Shown here in pieces: positions 15,964 to 24,479 of a stretch of DNA of 64,000 nt (within the stretch, counting starts at the first letter, position 1; every line of letters starts with the position of its first letter). Made by a program: the position numbers and the translations under genes. Under the pieces are notes generated by a model. The model was not told where the DNA came from. It searched no databases and was given only the letters and a program-made list of their open reading frames with translations. The stretch lies in NCBI RefSeq assembly GCF_014803405.1, contig NZ_JACYFG010000006.1:379501-443500 (forward strand), in the 5' to 3' direction. This stretch comes from Pelagicoccus enzymogenes (GTDB lineage Bacteria; Verrucomicrobiota; Verrucomicrobiia; Opitutales; Opitutaceae).

Positions 15964-17072
15964 TATTTGGTCTTCTTGAGGGCGGCGCGACGGGCCTTGA
16001 GCTTGTGGAAGTAGTAGCGGTGCGTCTTGTAGACGAAGGCGAGAATTTCAGCCACCGACTGAAACATCTCCATCGGGATCGGAGAGCCGACCTGGGAAAC
16101 CTTGTAGAGCATGCGGGCGACCATCTTGTTTTCCACCACGGGTACGCCATGCTCGGCCGCAACGGCCTTGATGCGCTGGGCAAAGGCGTTTTCGCCCTTG
16201 GCCAAAACCATCGGAGCGGAATCGATGCCTCGCTCGTACTTCAAAGCGACCGCATAGTGTGTCGGATTTGTCACTACGACATCCGCCGTGGCCACGTCGT
16301 CGAGCATCTGCCCCTGCATCAGGCGCATCGCCATCTGCATGCGAGCCTTGCGCACCTCCGGGCTCATGTCCTGGTCCTTGCGCTCCTGCTTGACCTCTTC
16401 CTTGGTCATCTTGAGCCCGTCCATCGTCTTCTTGTGCTGCCAGAGGTAGGATATGATGGCGATGATGCCGACTGCCACCGTCAAGCGAATGAAGACGTAG
16501 ACCAAGGTATCAGTGATGAAGAGGCCGACGTGCTTGATGTCGATTTCAGCGTAGAAGATCGGGTCCTTGATGATCTTGCGCATCGCTACCCACAGGATCA
16601 GTCCCATGGCCGCCATCTTCAACAGGTCGATCCCGAAGCGTACCAGCACGTCCTTGGACATGATGTTCTTGGCGCCGTTGATGGGGTTGAGCTTGTTGAA
16701 CTTGATGCCCAAGGCCTTGGGAGTCAGGCGGAACTTGGTTTGCAAGCCTCCTGCTATGATACCAGCCACCATGGCGGTGACCAGGAAGGGAGCCGACATC
16801 TTGCCCAGCATTACGATGATCTCGTTGAAAAAGTAGCTGATGTTGTCGACCGAGAGATCAACAGAGGAAAGGTTTCCGAACAAGGTGGACGAGACATCGA
16901 ACACTTGAGTGACCAAGGAACGCCCCATGAACATCACCACCAACAAGCCCGCTAACAAGGTGAAGGTAACGCCCACCTCCTGAGCTTGCGGCATGTTACC
17001 CTCGCTGCGCGCTTCGTTCAGCTTCTTGTCTGTGGGCTTCTCTGTCTTTGAATCCTTATCCGTATCAGCCAT
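15963..17072 (-). CDS. flhB: Flagellar export switch protein FlhB
   Basis: Export gate component that switches substrate class from rod/hook to filament. Four membrane helices occupy roughly residues 30-215. The autocleavage motif NPTH lies near residue 269 in VVVTNPTHYAVALKYERG. The N terminus DKDSKTEKPTDKKLNEARSE is typical. At 369 residues it has normal length. The C-terminal tail ends in a basic cluster (KLKARRAALKKTK). It lies between fliR (4 bases away) and flhA. Confidence 0.97.
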   Translation of the reverse strand: MADTDKDSKTEKPTDKKLNEARSEGNMPQAQEVGVTFTLLAGLLVVMFMGRSLVTQVFDVSSTLFGNLSSVDLSVDNISYFFNEIIVMLGKMSAPFLVTAMVAGIIAGGLQTKFRLTPKALGIKFNKLNPINGAKNIMSKDVLVRFGIDLLKMAAMGLILWVAMRKIIKDPIFYAEIDIKHVGLFITDTLVYVFIRLTVAVGIIAIISYLWQHKKTMDGLKMTKEEVKQERKDQDMSPEVRKARMQMAMRLMQGQMLDDVATADVVVTNPTHYAVALKYERGIDSAPMVLAKGENAFAQRIKAVAAEHGVPVVENKMVARMLYKVSQVGSPIPMEMFQSVAEILAFVYKTHRYYFHKLKARRAALKKTK

Positions 17073-17076
17073 CTGG

Positions 17077-17844
17077 TTACGCCTCCGGTCTAAATAGGAT
17101 GAAGCGGAGCATCATCTCTGGAGTTTCGGATATGTAGTTGACCGCGTAGTGAGCGATCAGGCCTACGGTGAGAGCCAGCACCGTAGTGCCGAGGAAGATG
17201 CGAGCAGAGAAGCTCAGGATGAAGACGTTCAACTTTGGAACGACCTTTCCAAGAACGGCGAACACCAGGTTCACCAAAAAGTTTACCGCGATGATGGGAG
17301 CTCCCATCAAGATGCCGATTTTGAAGATGTCCGCGGTAGCAAGAATAATGTAGTCTCCCGCGAAAGAATTGAGTCCGAAGAAGCCCAGCGGGGCGACCTC
17401 GAAGCTCCGCATGAAAGCGAGGAGGATGTCGTACTCGCTACCCGAGAGCAATATCGCCAAGCCTAGAAAATAGATGATCGTTCCCAACGGATTGCCTTGG
17501 GAGGACGCATCCGGATCGAAGGCCTGCCCCGGCTGGAGGCCGATTTCCACCGTGATGACGTGGGACGCGAAATCGAGCACGAAGAAGATCATGCGAATGC
17601 CGATCCCCATGAGCGCTCCCACCACCAGCTCCTTGGCGAACCAAAGCGCTAAACTCCACACTTCCGTCGGCATGGCAATGTCCACATCGACCATCGGCAA
17701 AGCCATGACGGCAAACGCAGCCGCCAGCGTCACCTTGCCTACGATGGGAATCGACTTGTGTGAGAAGACAGGCGCAGCCATGAAGAGCCCGAGCACCCGC
17801 GTCAGGATCAACAAAAAGATAGCGATGTCTTCGATTGTCATCAT
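17077..17844 (-). CDS. fliR: Flagellar export gate protein FliR
   Basis: Part of the FliPQR export channel. The 255 residues form six or so hydrophobic helices, beginning MTIEDIAIFLLILTRVLGLF with MAAPVFSHKSIPIVGKVTLA. The FliR segment VITVEIGLQPGQAFDPDASS lies near residues 98-117. It is encoded after fliQ with a 32-base gap and before flhB, the standard order. Confidence 0.96.
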   Translation of the reverse strand: MMTIEDIAIFLLILTRVLGLFMAAPVFSHKSIPIVGKVTLAAAFAVMALPMVDVDIAMPTEVWSLALWFAKELVVGALMGIGIRMIFFVLDFASHVITVEIGLQPGQAFDPDASSQGNPLGTIIYFLGLAILLSGSEYDILLAFMRSFEVAPLGFFGLNSFAGDYIILATADIFKIGILMGAPIIAVNFLVNLVFAVLGKVVPKLNVFILSFSARIFLGTTVLALTVGLIAHYAVNYISETPEMMLRFILFRPEA

Positions 17845-17876
17845 CTAGTGAATACGTTTCCAGATTGGCCTGTTGC

Positions 17877-18146
17877 TCAGAAAGGAACCTCCGGAATCTT
17901 TTGGTAGATCTCGATGGTGAAGCCCATCAGCGTTTTAAGCAGCCAAGAGGAGCCAATGATCAGAATTCCTCCAACCGCGAAGAGCTTAGGAGCGAAAGAC
18001 AGGGTCTGTTCCTGAATACTGGTGACGGACTGGATAAGGCTAATCACCAAGCCCACGACGATCGTCGTGATAAGGATCGGGCTAACCAGCATGAGCGCGT
18101 TGGTCACGGCCTGACGGAACAGTTCGATTGCGGTTTCGAGGTTCAT
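17877..18146 (-). CDS. fliQ: Flagellar export gate protein FliQ
   Basis: Small two-helix subunit of the export channel. The 89 residues start MNLETAIELFRQAVTNALML and contain VGLVISLIQSVTSIQEQTLS, then FAPKLFAVGGILIIGSSWLL, all canonical for FliQ. The first codons overlap the end of fliP by 4 bases. Confidence 0.97.
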   Translation of the reverse strand: MNLETAIELFRQAVTNALMLVSPILITTIVVGLVISLIQSVTSIQEQTLSFAPKLFAVGGILIIGSSWLLKTLMGFTIEIYQKIPEVPF

Positions 18147-18919
18147 ATATTGAAGCTTTGTACCAGAGATTTAATTACGAGCGTCCAGCCATCGACGAGG
18201 ACGAAGAGGAGCAGCTTGAAAGGGAGAGAAATGACCACAGGCGGCATCATCATCATACCCATGGCCATCAGCGTTGTGCCGACGAGGAAGTCGACCATGA
18301 TGAAGGGCAGGAAGATCAGGAAGCCCATCTTGAAAGCCGTACGGATTTCGCTCATTACGAACGCGGGAACCACCACGCGCATCGGCAGCTCGGACGCAGG
18401 CGTCGGGCCGTAGTCGGCAAGGTCCAAGAAAAACTCGATATCGGTCACTTGCGTCTGGTTCAGCATGAAGTCGCGCAATGGCCCGGAGCCCGCTTCGAAT
18501 GCCTCCATGGTCGTAATCTCCTTCGCCATGAGCGGCTGCAGCGCATTGTCGTTCACGTTGCTGAGAACCGGCTGCATGATAAAGAAAGTGATGATCAGGG
18601 AAAGGCCCACGATGATCTGGTTGGATGGCGCTTGGTGAACGCCAATGGCGGTGCGCACGAACCCGAGCACGATAATGATACGCGTAAAGCTGGTCATGAG
18701 CACGATCATGGAAGGGCCCAAGGTCAGCAAAGTCATGAGCAGGAGCACCTGAATCGCCGCTCCCACATCTTGCGTGCCGCCGTCACCTCCCATGTTGACG
18801 CTCAACTGCACCCCCGTTCCTCCGATGCTTCCCGCATCTTGGGCATCCTGCGCAGAGACGCCGTTCGCAAAAACGAAGGCGACCAACAGTATCCAAAAGA
18901 TGGATAGACGAAGCTTCAC
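18143..18919 (-). CDS. fliP: Flagellar export gate protein FliP
   Basis: Core of the export channel. A signal peptide (residues 1-23, ending VSAQ) precedes four membrane helices. Conserved segments are LGPSMIVLMTSFTRIIIVLG, then FVRTAIGVHQAPSNQIIVGL, and later VVPAFVMSEIRTAFKMGFLI with FLPFIMVDFLVGTTLMAMG. At 258 residues it matches the family. It overlaps fliO and fliQ by 4 bases each. Confidence 0.97.
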   Translation of the reverse strand: MKLRLSIFWILLVAFVFANGVSAQDAQDAGSIGGTGVQLSVNMGGDGGTQDVGAAIQVLLLMTLLTLGPSMIVLMTSFTRIIIVLGFVRTAIGVHQAPSNQIIVGLSLIITFFIMQPVLSNVNDNALQPLMAKEITTMEAFEAGSGPLRDFMLNQTQVTDIEFFLDLADYGPTPASELPMRVVVPAFVMSEIRTAFKMGFLIFLPFIMVDFLVGTTLMAMGMMMMPPVVISLPFKLLLFVLVDGWTLVIKSLVQSFNI

Positions 18920-19407
18920 GCCTGCCCTCCTAACTTCGCATCGACCTCAGGTGCTTCCACCTCTGGAAACTCGCCTGCGCTGTTCTGCAGCGTGGTGAGG
19001 TAATCAATTTTGCCTGGCCCGACCCCTATCAAAATCTTTTGGCTGCCGTACTCCACGACAGAGAGAAACTGGCGGTTCCCCAGCATGCGAGTTTCGGCGA
19101 TCTTCAGCTTTCCCTCCGACTTGGAGAAGTTCTTGCGGATGATGCCGCTGCGGAAAAGGAACCACACGACCACCGCGAGGGCACCAATGATGACCGCGTA
19201 GCCGAGCAAGGTGATGAGAGCGCCGGAGGAAGCGGAATCGCCGGAAAACAGTCCCTGCATGGCCTGCGACGACTGTTCGTTGCCTGCGTCTCCCTCAGGA
19301 CGGGGACCGCCGATCACCTGGTCTCCGTCGATAGCGGCGGAGACAAGCTGGCAAAGCGTGAGCGCCGCTGTGGTGGAGAACGCGGCAAAGGTGGTGCGGA
19401 AGGACAT
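18916..19407 (-). CDS. fliO: Flagellar biosynthesis protein FliO
   Basis: Membrane scaffold for FliP assembly. With the ATG at 19407 the protein has 163 residues. A probable signal peptide (MSFRTTFAAFSTTAALTLCQ, then LVSAA) is followed by a membrane helix LITLLGYAVIIGALAVVVWF. The cytoplasmic FliO domain contains GKLKIAETRMLGNRQFLSVV and YGSQKILIGVGPGKIDYLTT. A longer start at 19473 runs through the sigma-54 promoter and is rejected. It is the first gene of the export-gate operon. Confidence 0.92.
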   Translation of the reverse strand: MSFRTTFAAFSTTAALTLCQLVSAAIDGDQVIGGPRPEGDAGNEQSSQAMQGLFSGDSASSGALITLLGYAVIIGALAVVVWFLFRSGIIRKNFSKSEGKLKIAETRMLGNRQFLSVVEYGSQKILIGVGPGKIDYLTTLQNSAGEFPEVEAPEVDAKLGGQA

Positions 19408-19439
19408 AGGAAATAGGTGGTTGGTGCGACCGTGTCTAA

Positions 19440-19454
19440 GCAACGCAGGTGCCA
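19440..19454 (-). promoter_or_regulatory. Sigma-54 promoter of the fliO operon
   Basis: The minus strand reads TGGCAC, a 5-base spacer, then TTGC followed by TTAG. The -24 element matches the consensus fully, and GG and GC are 10 bases apart. Predicted transcription start is near 19428, leaving a leader of about 21 bases before fliO. Confidence 0.9.
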
Positions 19455-19554
19455 ACCGCTCCACACCGAACATAAACCATTAGAAACCAAAGAGATAAAA
19501 ACCAAAAAAAGATTTAAGTTCTCCCGAAAGATGTCGTCTAGGCAGTTTTTTCCT

Positions 19555-19742
19555 AGCCCGAAAAACGGGTACTACGTGGAGTCCCGAGCGCGTTGTTTGC
19601 CCCCCTCGTAGCGCAGCAAACGTAGGGCTGCGCGCTCGCGCCACGCCGCACTGCAAACAGTTGAACGAGCGAGACGCGGCGTGCCGCAAGCGGCAGCCCC
19701 ACGACGGTAAAACCCATTCGCAGCGCGACAGCGCCAAACACA
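19555..19742. repeat. Hairpin-rich non-coding segment between fliN and fliO
   Basis: The 468-base gap 19408-19875 holds no gene I can support. Inside it I see the inverted repeats GCGCAGC/GCTGCGC (19611-19633) and TGCCGC/GCGGCA (19682-19695). GTGGAGTCCCG is repeated directly at 19576-19586 and 19821-19831, and AGCGGAT/ATCCGCT arms lie just after fliN near 19835-19860. The G+C-rich, repeat-dense character suggests a dispersed intergenic element. Confidence 0.5.
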
Positions 19743-19780
19743 AAGAAGCCGCGCCCTTCTTCACAAGGGAGCGGCTTCTT
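19743..19780 (-). terminator. Terminator of the flgD-to-fliN operon
   Basis: A perfect 10-base inverted repeat, AAGAAGCCGC/GCGGCTTCTT, encloses a further CCCTT/AAGGG stem. In the fliN direction the hairpin is followed by the T-rich TTTGTGTTTGG. It lies 96 bases after the fliN stop. Confidence 0.75.
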
Positions 19781-19875
19781 AAACATATCAGTTATACAAT
19801 CAAAAATCGGGGCGTTCCGGGTGGAGTCCCGCGGAGCGGATTTCTTGCAGGATCCGCTAAAAAGTGGCGTTCGCC

Positions 19876-20130
19876 TTAGCCGTTGGCCATTTCGGTGATC
19901 TTGATGCCGAAGTTGTCTTCCACCACGACCACTTCGCCGTAAGCGATCAACTTGTCGTTGATGTAGAGCCCGACGGGGTCCTTGGCCTCTTGGTTGAGCT
20001 GGATGACCGACCCCGGCACTAGCTCCATGACTTCGCGCATCGGCATGCGGCAAGATCCGAGCTGGACCGTGAGCTTGACGCGCACGTCCATCAGGAGGCC
20101 TAGGTCTTTGGTTTCTTCGAGCATGTTCAT
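19876..20130 (-). CDS. fliN: Flagellar switch protein FliN
   Basis: C-ring subunit of the motor switch. The 84 residues are essentially one SpoA domain: DLGLLMDVRVKLTVQLGSCR, then MREVMELVPGSVIQLNQEAK and LIAYGEVVVVEDNFGIKITE. It is a short form without the extra N-terminal region of enterobacterial FliN (137 residues). It overlaps fliM by 4 bases and ends its operon. Confidence 0.95.
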   Translation of the reverse strand: MNMLEETKDLGLLMDVRVKLTVQLGSCRMPMREVMELVPGSVIQLNQEAKDPVGLYINDKLIAYGEVVVVEDNFGIKITEMANG

Positions 20131-21149
20131 TCTTCGGGTAATTCCTCTTCTACTTTTTTGTTAAGCTTCACGCCGACTCGGTTGTTCTCCAAGCCGATCT
20201 CTCCGGTAAATTTGATGGTGTTGGAAAGCCGCACCCGCGTGTTCTTCAGCACGCTCTTGGGGAAGCGAATGACGTCGCCGGGGCGCAGGTTGAGCACTTC
20301 CTTGGTGGTGAGACTGTCGCCGTCCCACTCGGCTTGCACGGGGATGTCGATCTGGTTGAAGCTCGCTTGCCAGGCGCTTTCCGACTGGGCGAGGTCCAGC
20401 CCGAGGTCCTTTTCCTTGGCCTCGTGCATGCGCTTGATGATGGGCTCCAAAGTGTAATACGGCAGGCCGATCTGGATGGTCTCGGAGCAGTCCCCTACTC
20501 CCGCCTCCATGGAAAGCACCAGCATGATAGCGTCCGCCGGAGAGGTCTCCAGGAAGCGACCGTTGCTTTCGTGGCCGATGATGGTGGTGTCGAGCTCCTG
20601 CTCGGACTTCCACTGGCGGCACCATTCCTCAAGCACGATGCTGACCACGTCGTCCACGAGGTTCGTCTCGATCTCGGTGAGGTAGCGCTCGCCTTGCACG
20701 GAGTGGCCCTTGCCCCCGAGCATGCGGTCCACCATGGTGAGGGCCAGGCGCGGGTTGATGTCGATGACCCCTACTCCGAAAAGCTGCTCGATCTTGAAGA
20801 GCACCACGTGGGCTGGATTGGGAATGGTTTCGGTAAACTTGCTGTAGGTCAGCGTCGAGAGACGCGACATCTTGAGCGAGTACTCGAGACGCAGGAAAAT
20901 CGAGAGTCGGGCCGCCAGGTAGCGGATGAACTCTTCGTGGCGAATACGAACGCGGCGCAGCTCCACTTCCGTGAGGAAGATCGGGTTGCGAAAGTCGTAA
21001 GGCTCGATGCGCGTCCCCTTCGGGGTCTTAACCTTATTGCCTTCGGGATCGTAGATGATCTCCTCCGGCTCCTCCATCGCCTCTTGAATAAGAGCGTCGA
21101 TGTCGGTTTGGTTCAGCAGTTCGCCTTCGTTCTGGTCGTCGTCAGCCAT
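20127..21149 (-). CDS. fliM: Flagellar switch protein FliM
   Basis: C-ring subunit that receives phospho-CheY and sets rotation direction. The N terminus contains GELLNQTDIDALIQEAMEEP, a match to the CheY-binding motif LSQxEIDALL. The middle CheC-like domain includes YLAARLSIFLRLEYSLKMSR and RLALTMVDRMLGGKGHSVQG. The C-terminal SpoA domain (about 265-330) includes VLNLRPGDVIRFPKSVLKNT. Length 340 is normal. It is encoded between fliL and fliN. Confidence 0.97.
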   Translation of the reverse strand: MADDDQNEGELLNQTDIDALIQEAMEEPEEIIYDPEGNKVKTPKGTRIEPYDFRNPIFLTEVELRRVRIRHEEFIRYLAARLSIFLRLEYSLKMSRLSTLTYSKFTETIPNPAHVVLFKIEQLFGVGVIDINPRLALTMVDRMLGGKGHSVQGERYLTEIETNLVDDVVSIVLEEWCRQWKSEQELDTTIIGHESNGRFLETSPADAIMLVLSMEAGVGDCSETIQIGLPYYTLEPIIKRMHEAKEKDLGLDLAQSESAWQASFNQIDIPVQAEWDGDSLTTKEVLNLRPGDVIRFPKSVLKNTRVRLSNTIKFTGEIGLENNRVGVKLNKKVEEELPEE

Positions 21150-21173
21150 TTTCAGTCTCGATCTCGGGCAGGA

Positions 21174-21698
21174 CTATTGGGTTACGAAAGAGTCGAAGTA
21201 GATCTCCTCTACGAGCGGCTTGCCAAGGTGGTGGTTGAAGCCTTCGCGCAGCTGGTTGCGCACGATGTTCTTGATCTCGCGCTTCTCCAGGTCGGCCAAA
21301 GTCAGCCCGCCGAGCACGCTGTCCGCATGGTCGCGAAGACGCACCTTCTTAGCCTCGATCAGGGCATTGAAGTCAGGGTGCTTGCCGTAGACGGTAAAAA
21401 CTGCCTGCACGAAACGCGTCTGGCTGGTGCCGAGAACGTTGGCGATGACGGGCTCGAACGAGTATGCGATCTGTTCCGCCGACTCCTGGTAGCTGATGTT
21501 GAGGTCTTCCGCCGTAATGGGCGCAGCCTCGCCCTGCTCGGGCAGCTCGGCCTTGATCATTGGGATGATCATGAACTTGAACATCGCGAAGGAGATTATC
21601 GGCATGAGCACGATAACGAGGAGGGCGGGAATCATCCCGCTACCTCCTCCACCTTTCGCGGACTGTTGTGGGGCTTCTGAAGCTTGTTCTTCTGCCAT
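21174..21698 (-). CDS. fliL: Flagellar basal-body protein FliL
   Basis: Membrane protein that supports the stator. A Gly/Ala/Ser-rich N terminus precedes one membrane helix (GMIPALLVIVLMPIISFAMF, residues about 21-40). The periplasmic domain shows EPVIANVLGTSQTRFVQAVF, then the C-terminal region LEKREIKNIVRNQLREGFNH with a final VEEIYFDSFVTQ, the typical FliL ending. 174 residues. It lies between flgE and fliM. Confidence 0.93.
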   Translation of the reverse strand: MAEEQASEAPQQSAKGGGGSGMIPALLVIVLMPIISFAMFKFMIIPMIKAELPEQGEAAPITAEDLNISYQESAEQIAYSFEPVIANVLGTSQTRFVQAVFTVYGKHPDFNALIEAKKVRLRDHADSVLGGLTLADLEKREIKNIVRNQLREGFNHHLGKPLVEEIYFDSFVTQ

Positions 21699-21756
21699 GT
21701 TATTCAGTCTTCGAGGGTTATTACTACTATTTTAGGTTAGGTTACCTAGTTGTTGG

Positions 21757-23511
21757 TTATCGCTTCAGGTTTACGACTTCCTGAAGAATGTCATCGGATA
21801 CCGTAATGATACGGGATCCTGCCTGGAAACCACGCTGGGTGGTGATCATGTTGGCAAATTCGTTGGTGAGATCCACGTTGGAGAGCTCGAGAGCGCCCTG
21901 CTTGATGACGCCGAGGCCGTTGGTGCCAGCCACTTGCAATCCGTCAGGGTTTCCGTTCTGAGCTTCCTTCACGCCCGCCGCTCCGAAGCTGGAGTAGAGG
22001 TTCTGGCCTTCGCGAATGAGGGCTGTCTTGTCGTTGAAGTCTACGAGCTGGATTTGGCCACGCTTGAAGCTGTCACCATTGTTGAGGAAGTAGACGATCG
22101 AGCCTTGGTCATCGATGGAAAAACGGCTGAGTTCGGGCGTCTTTTCGGCGCGGACCGAGCTCATGAGCGTTTGAGCTTCCGTCAAGCCGGCCGGGAACGT
22201 CTCCATAATGGCGGAAACGGTGTCCTGCTCCTTGATGGTCGCGTCCCAAGTCAAATCGCCGTTGTCGATCATGAGGCGCTGCACCGCCTGTCCGTCGATC
22301 TTGATAGGGCCGTCGAACATGTTGGAAAGCGTCGCTGGGCTGCTCGGATTTGCGGTGTCCCACGCGGAGATTGCAGCCTGGCCGACAGCGGTACCGTTTC
22401 TTAGATCAGCCGCGGTCGCGAGCGTAGCAGGAGCTGGCGTGGTGTTGTTGTAAGCGTCGAGAACTTCCTGCCCCTTGGTGCTGATACCGTAGAGAGTCGG
22501 GTTGTTCTGGATGAGGGTCTCGTTCTGAGCGCTCAGATCCGCCCCGAACATCTTGTAGAAAAAGTCGCTACTGACCGCTTGCTCGATTTCAGCGTCCGTC
22601 ACGACACCGGTGAGGTTGCCTTCGTTACTGACGTTGCGCAGGGTCTTGAGGTTGGTGACGGCATCTTCCATGAAAGCATGCCAACCGGTTACGCCCTCGA
22701 TCGAGGTAGCTTCCCCGCCGGCATTCAATCCAAAGGTGAAGGCGCCCACGCGGTGGGGAGTCCCTACAGCGTCGCCACCGTAGTTAACGGCCGACATGTC
22801 AAAAACTCCGGTGGTCCCGTTAGGCGTAGGCATGCTTCCCCAAACCACATTGCCGCTGGCGTCCTCGCCGAGGAGATCGTTGGTGTACATCACCGAGTTG
22901 CGGTTCAAAGTGCCGTTCAAGTGCTGTGCGTTGACCACTTCGGCCGAGCCCTTGTCGTAGTCGAGGCGGATGTCCCCGTAGTTCGCTGGGCTGATCGTAC
23001 CAGTCTGCGTGTCTTCGTTCGGCACGAAGCTCCAGTTTCCGTCTTCGCCGATATCGACTTCAAATCCCAAAGAGCCTCCGGTCAAACCTTGTACGCGCAT
23101 GCCACCGCTGGTGACGAGGAAGCCTCGGTCGTCGATACGGAAGTCGCCGCCACGAGTGGCGAACTGCGAGGTCTCATTCTTCGGGTCCTGCACGAGGAAG
23201 AAACCTTCTCCTGAAATAGCGAGGTCCGTCAGCTGGTTGGTGGAGGAGAGCCCGCCTTGGTGGAACTGGCCCACGATGCCTTCCACCTGCACGCCCAAGC
23301 CGACCTGGGAAGCCTGCACGTTAGAGCGGTCTCCGCTCGATGGCGATGGCGCGGATTGCTTGAGAACTTGGTTAAACGTCTCCGAGTACTTGATACGCGA
23401 AGACTTGAACGAGACGGTGTTAACATTCGCGATGTTGTTACCGATGACCTCCATCCCTTTCGAGAAACTGTTGAGGGCGCTGATTCCGCTGCTGAGTGCT
23501 CCAAATGCCAT
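21757..23511 (-). CDS. flgE: Flagellar hook protein FlgE
   Basis: Subunit of the hook, the universal joint. The N terminus is MAFGALSSGISALNSFSKGM with EVIGNNIANVNTVSFKSSRI. The FlgE/F/G core GEGFFLVQDPKNETSQFATR with GGDFRIDDRGFLVTSGGMRV lies near 100-140. The C terminus GALELSNVDLTNEFANMITT with QRGFQAGSRIITVSDDILQE completes it. At 584 residues it is longer than the enterobacterial 402, the extra length falling in the middle surface domain (about 200-420), which varies between phyla. It follows flgD by 61 bases. Confidence 0.96.
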   Translation of the reverse strand: MAFGALSSGISALNSFSKGMEVIGNNIANVNTVSFKSSRIKYSETFNQVLKQSAPSPSSGDRSNVQASQVGLGVQVEGIVGQFHQGGLSSTNQLTDLAISGEGFFLVQDPKNETSQFATRGGDFRIDDRGFLVTSGGMRVQGLTGGSLGFEVDIGEDGNWSFVPNEDTQTGTISPANYGDIRLDYDKGSAEVVNAQHLNGTLNRNSVMYTNDLLGEDASGNVVWGSMPTPNGTTGVFDMSAVNYGGDAVGTPHRVGAFTFGLNAGGEATSIEGVTGWHAFMEDAVTNLKTLRNVSNEGNLTGVVTDAEIEQAVSSDFFYKMFGADLSAQNETLIQNNPTLYGISTKGQEVLDAYNNTTPAPATLATAADLRNGTAVGQAAISAWDTANPSSPATLSNMFDGPIKIDGQAVQRLMIDNGDLTWDATIKEQDTVSAIMETFPAGLTEAQTLMSSVRAEKTPELSRFSIDDQGSIVYFLNNGDSFKRGQIQLVDFNDKTALIREGQNLYSSFGAAGVKEAQNGNPDGLQVAGTNGLGVIKQGALELSNVDLTNEFANMITTQRGFQAGSRIITVSDDILQEVVNLKR

Positions 23512-23572
23512 GATTAATTAGTGAGTGTTAAAGTGTTACTGGTTGGAAAAGTGATTTGAGAGAAAGTATTGA

Positions 23573-24190
23573 TTAACCGGATACTCCACGATCGGGAGCA
23601 TCGACTCCGTCCGCATTGCTGCTGCCCGACTTAGATTGCCCGGTCCCGACGAAGGGATCGGTGATGGTCTTGGCGGCCTGGGTGATGGCGTTGGCAATCG
23701 TTTCCGAGAGGTCGTTGGAAACTTGCTTGGAGGAACTGACCGTTGCCCCTTCACCTGATCCCGGCGCCACTCGGTAGATGTTATCTACGCTACGGCCGTT
23801 GGTGTTGCTGCCATCGAGAAATACGATGGTCTCGCCGTTCTGGCGTTCAACGGAAGTGACGACCCCTTCTTCCCCCGTCGAGAGACTCACCGTCTTGCCG
23901 ATGTAGCCGTGGGCCGAAGCGAATTGCTGAGTGTCGCTAAGCTTGTCGAAAGCCTTGGTCATTTCAGATGTCATCTCGAGCTGGCTGAAGCTCGCCATCT
24001 GGGCGATGAAAGCGGTGTCTTCCATCGGCTCGAGCGGGTCTTGCGATGCGAGCTGGGTCGTGAGCAACTTGAAGAATTCGTCCTGGCCGAGGGCCTTCTG
24101 CTCAACACGCTCCTGTCCCGATCCCCCGGAGCGCGTTGTCGATACTCCGTCAAGGGTCTGTGTTGTACTGCCTACTGCGTCTACTGGCAT
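23573..24190 (-). CDS. flgD: Hook cap assembly protein FlgD
   Basis: Scaffold at the tip of the growing hook. The conserved N-terminal part is KALGQDEFFKLLTTQLASQD with PLEPMEDTAFIAQMASFSQL (residues about 32-72). A central FlgD domain follows with HGYIGKTVSLSTGEEGVVTS. At 205 residues it is close to usual, with a Ser/Thr-rich tail. It is the first gene of the flgD-flgE-fliL-fliM-fliN operon behind a sigma-54 promoter. Confidence 0.94.
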   Translation of the reverse strand: MPVDAVGSTTQTLDGVSTTRSGGSGQERVEQKALGQDEFFKLLTTQLASQDPLEPMEDTAFIAQMASFSQLEMTSEMTKAFDKLSDTQQFASAHGYIGKTVSLSTGEEGVVTSVERQNGETIVFLDGSNTNGRSVDNIYRVAPGSGEGATVSSSKQVSNDLSETIANAITQAAKTITDPFVGTGQSKSGSSNADGVDAPDRGVSG

Positions 24191-24252
24191 GGGGGTGTGT
24201 TCAATATGGAGGTTCTAGTTGTTCGCGTACATTTTTGACTACCCCTCTCTAA

Positions 24253-24267
24253 GCAACGGCGATGCCA
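24253..24267 (-). promoter_or_regulatory. Sigma-54 promoter of the flgD operon
   Basis: The minus strand reads TGGCAT, 5 bases, then TTGC followed by TTAG; GG and GC are 10 bases apart. Predicted transcription start is near 24241, giving a leader of about 50 bases. The rest of the 289-base gap (24191-24479) holds the terminator below and no gene. Confidence 0.9.
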
Positions 24268-24399
24268 ACTCTCGCACAAACCACACAAACCACTGTCAGT
24301 AAACGACTTAAAATATAAATTTTATTCTCCCCGTCGCTCGTTTCCTCCTCCGGCAAGAACTGCCCATCCCTCGGGAAAAGCGTGCCGCTAAAACGCAGA

Positions 24400-24427
24400 A
24401 ACGGGGACCCCAAATGGGATCCCCGTT
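24400..24427 (-). terminator. Terminator after fliK
   Basis: AACGGGGA-CCC and GGGATCCCCGTT form an 11-pair stem with one bulge around a short loop. In the fliK direction it is followed by TCTGCGTTTT. It sits 53 bases after the fliK stop, between two operons. Confidence 0.7.
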
Positions 24428-24479
24428 CCAGTCTCGAACAATGTACGCGTGTTCGAAAAGTTAGCGTCGAAATCTGTTT

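Noticed and set aside
19553-19870. Possible CRISPR array or mobile element
   Set aside because: There are inverted repeats and one direct repeat, but no regular repeat-spacer pattern, no transposase and no target duplication.
19553-20053. Minus-strand frame of 166 codons across the fliN gap
   Set aside because: It overlaps fliN in another frame and runs through the terminator hairpin and repeats; composition is not protein-like.
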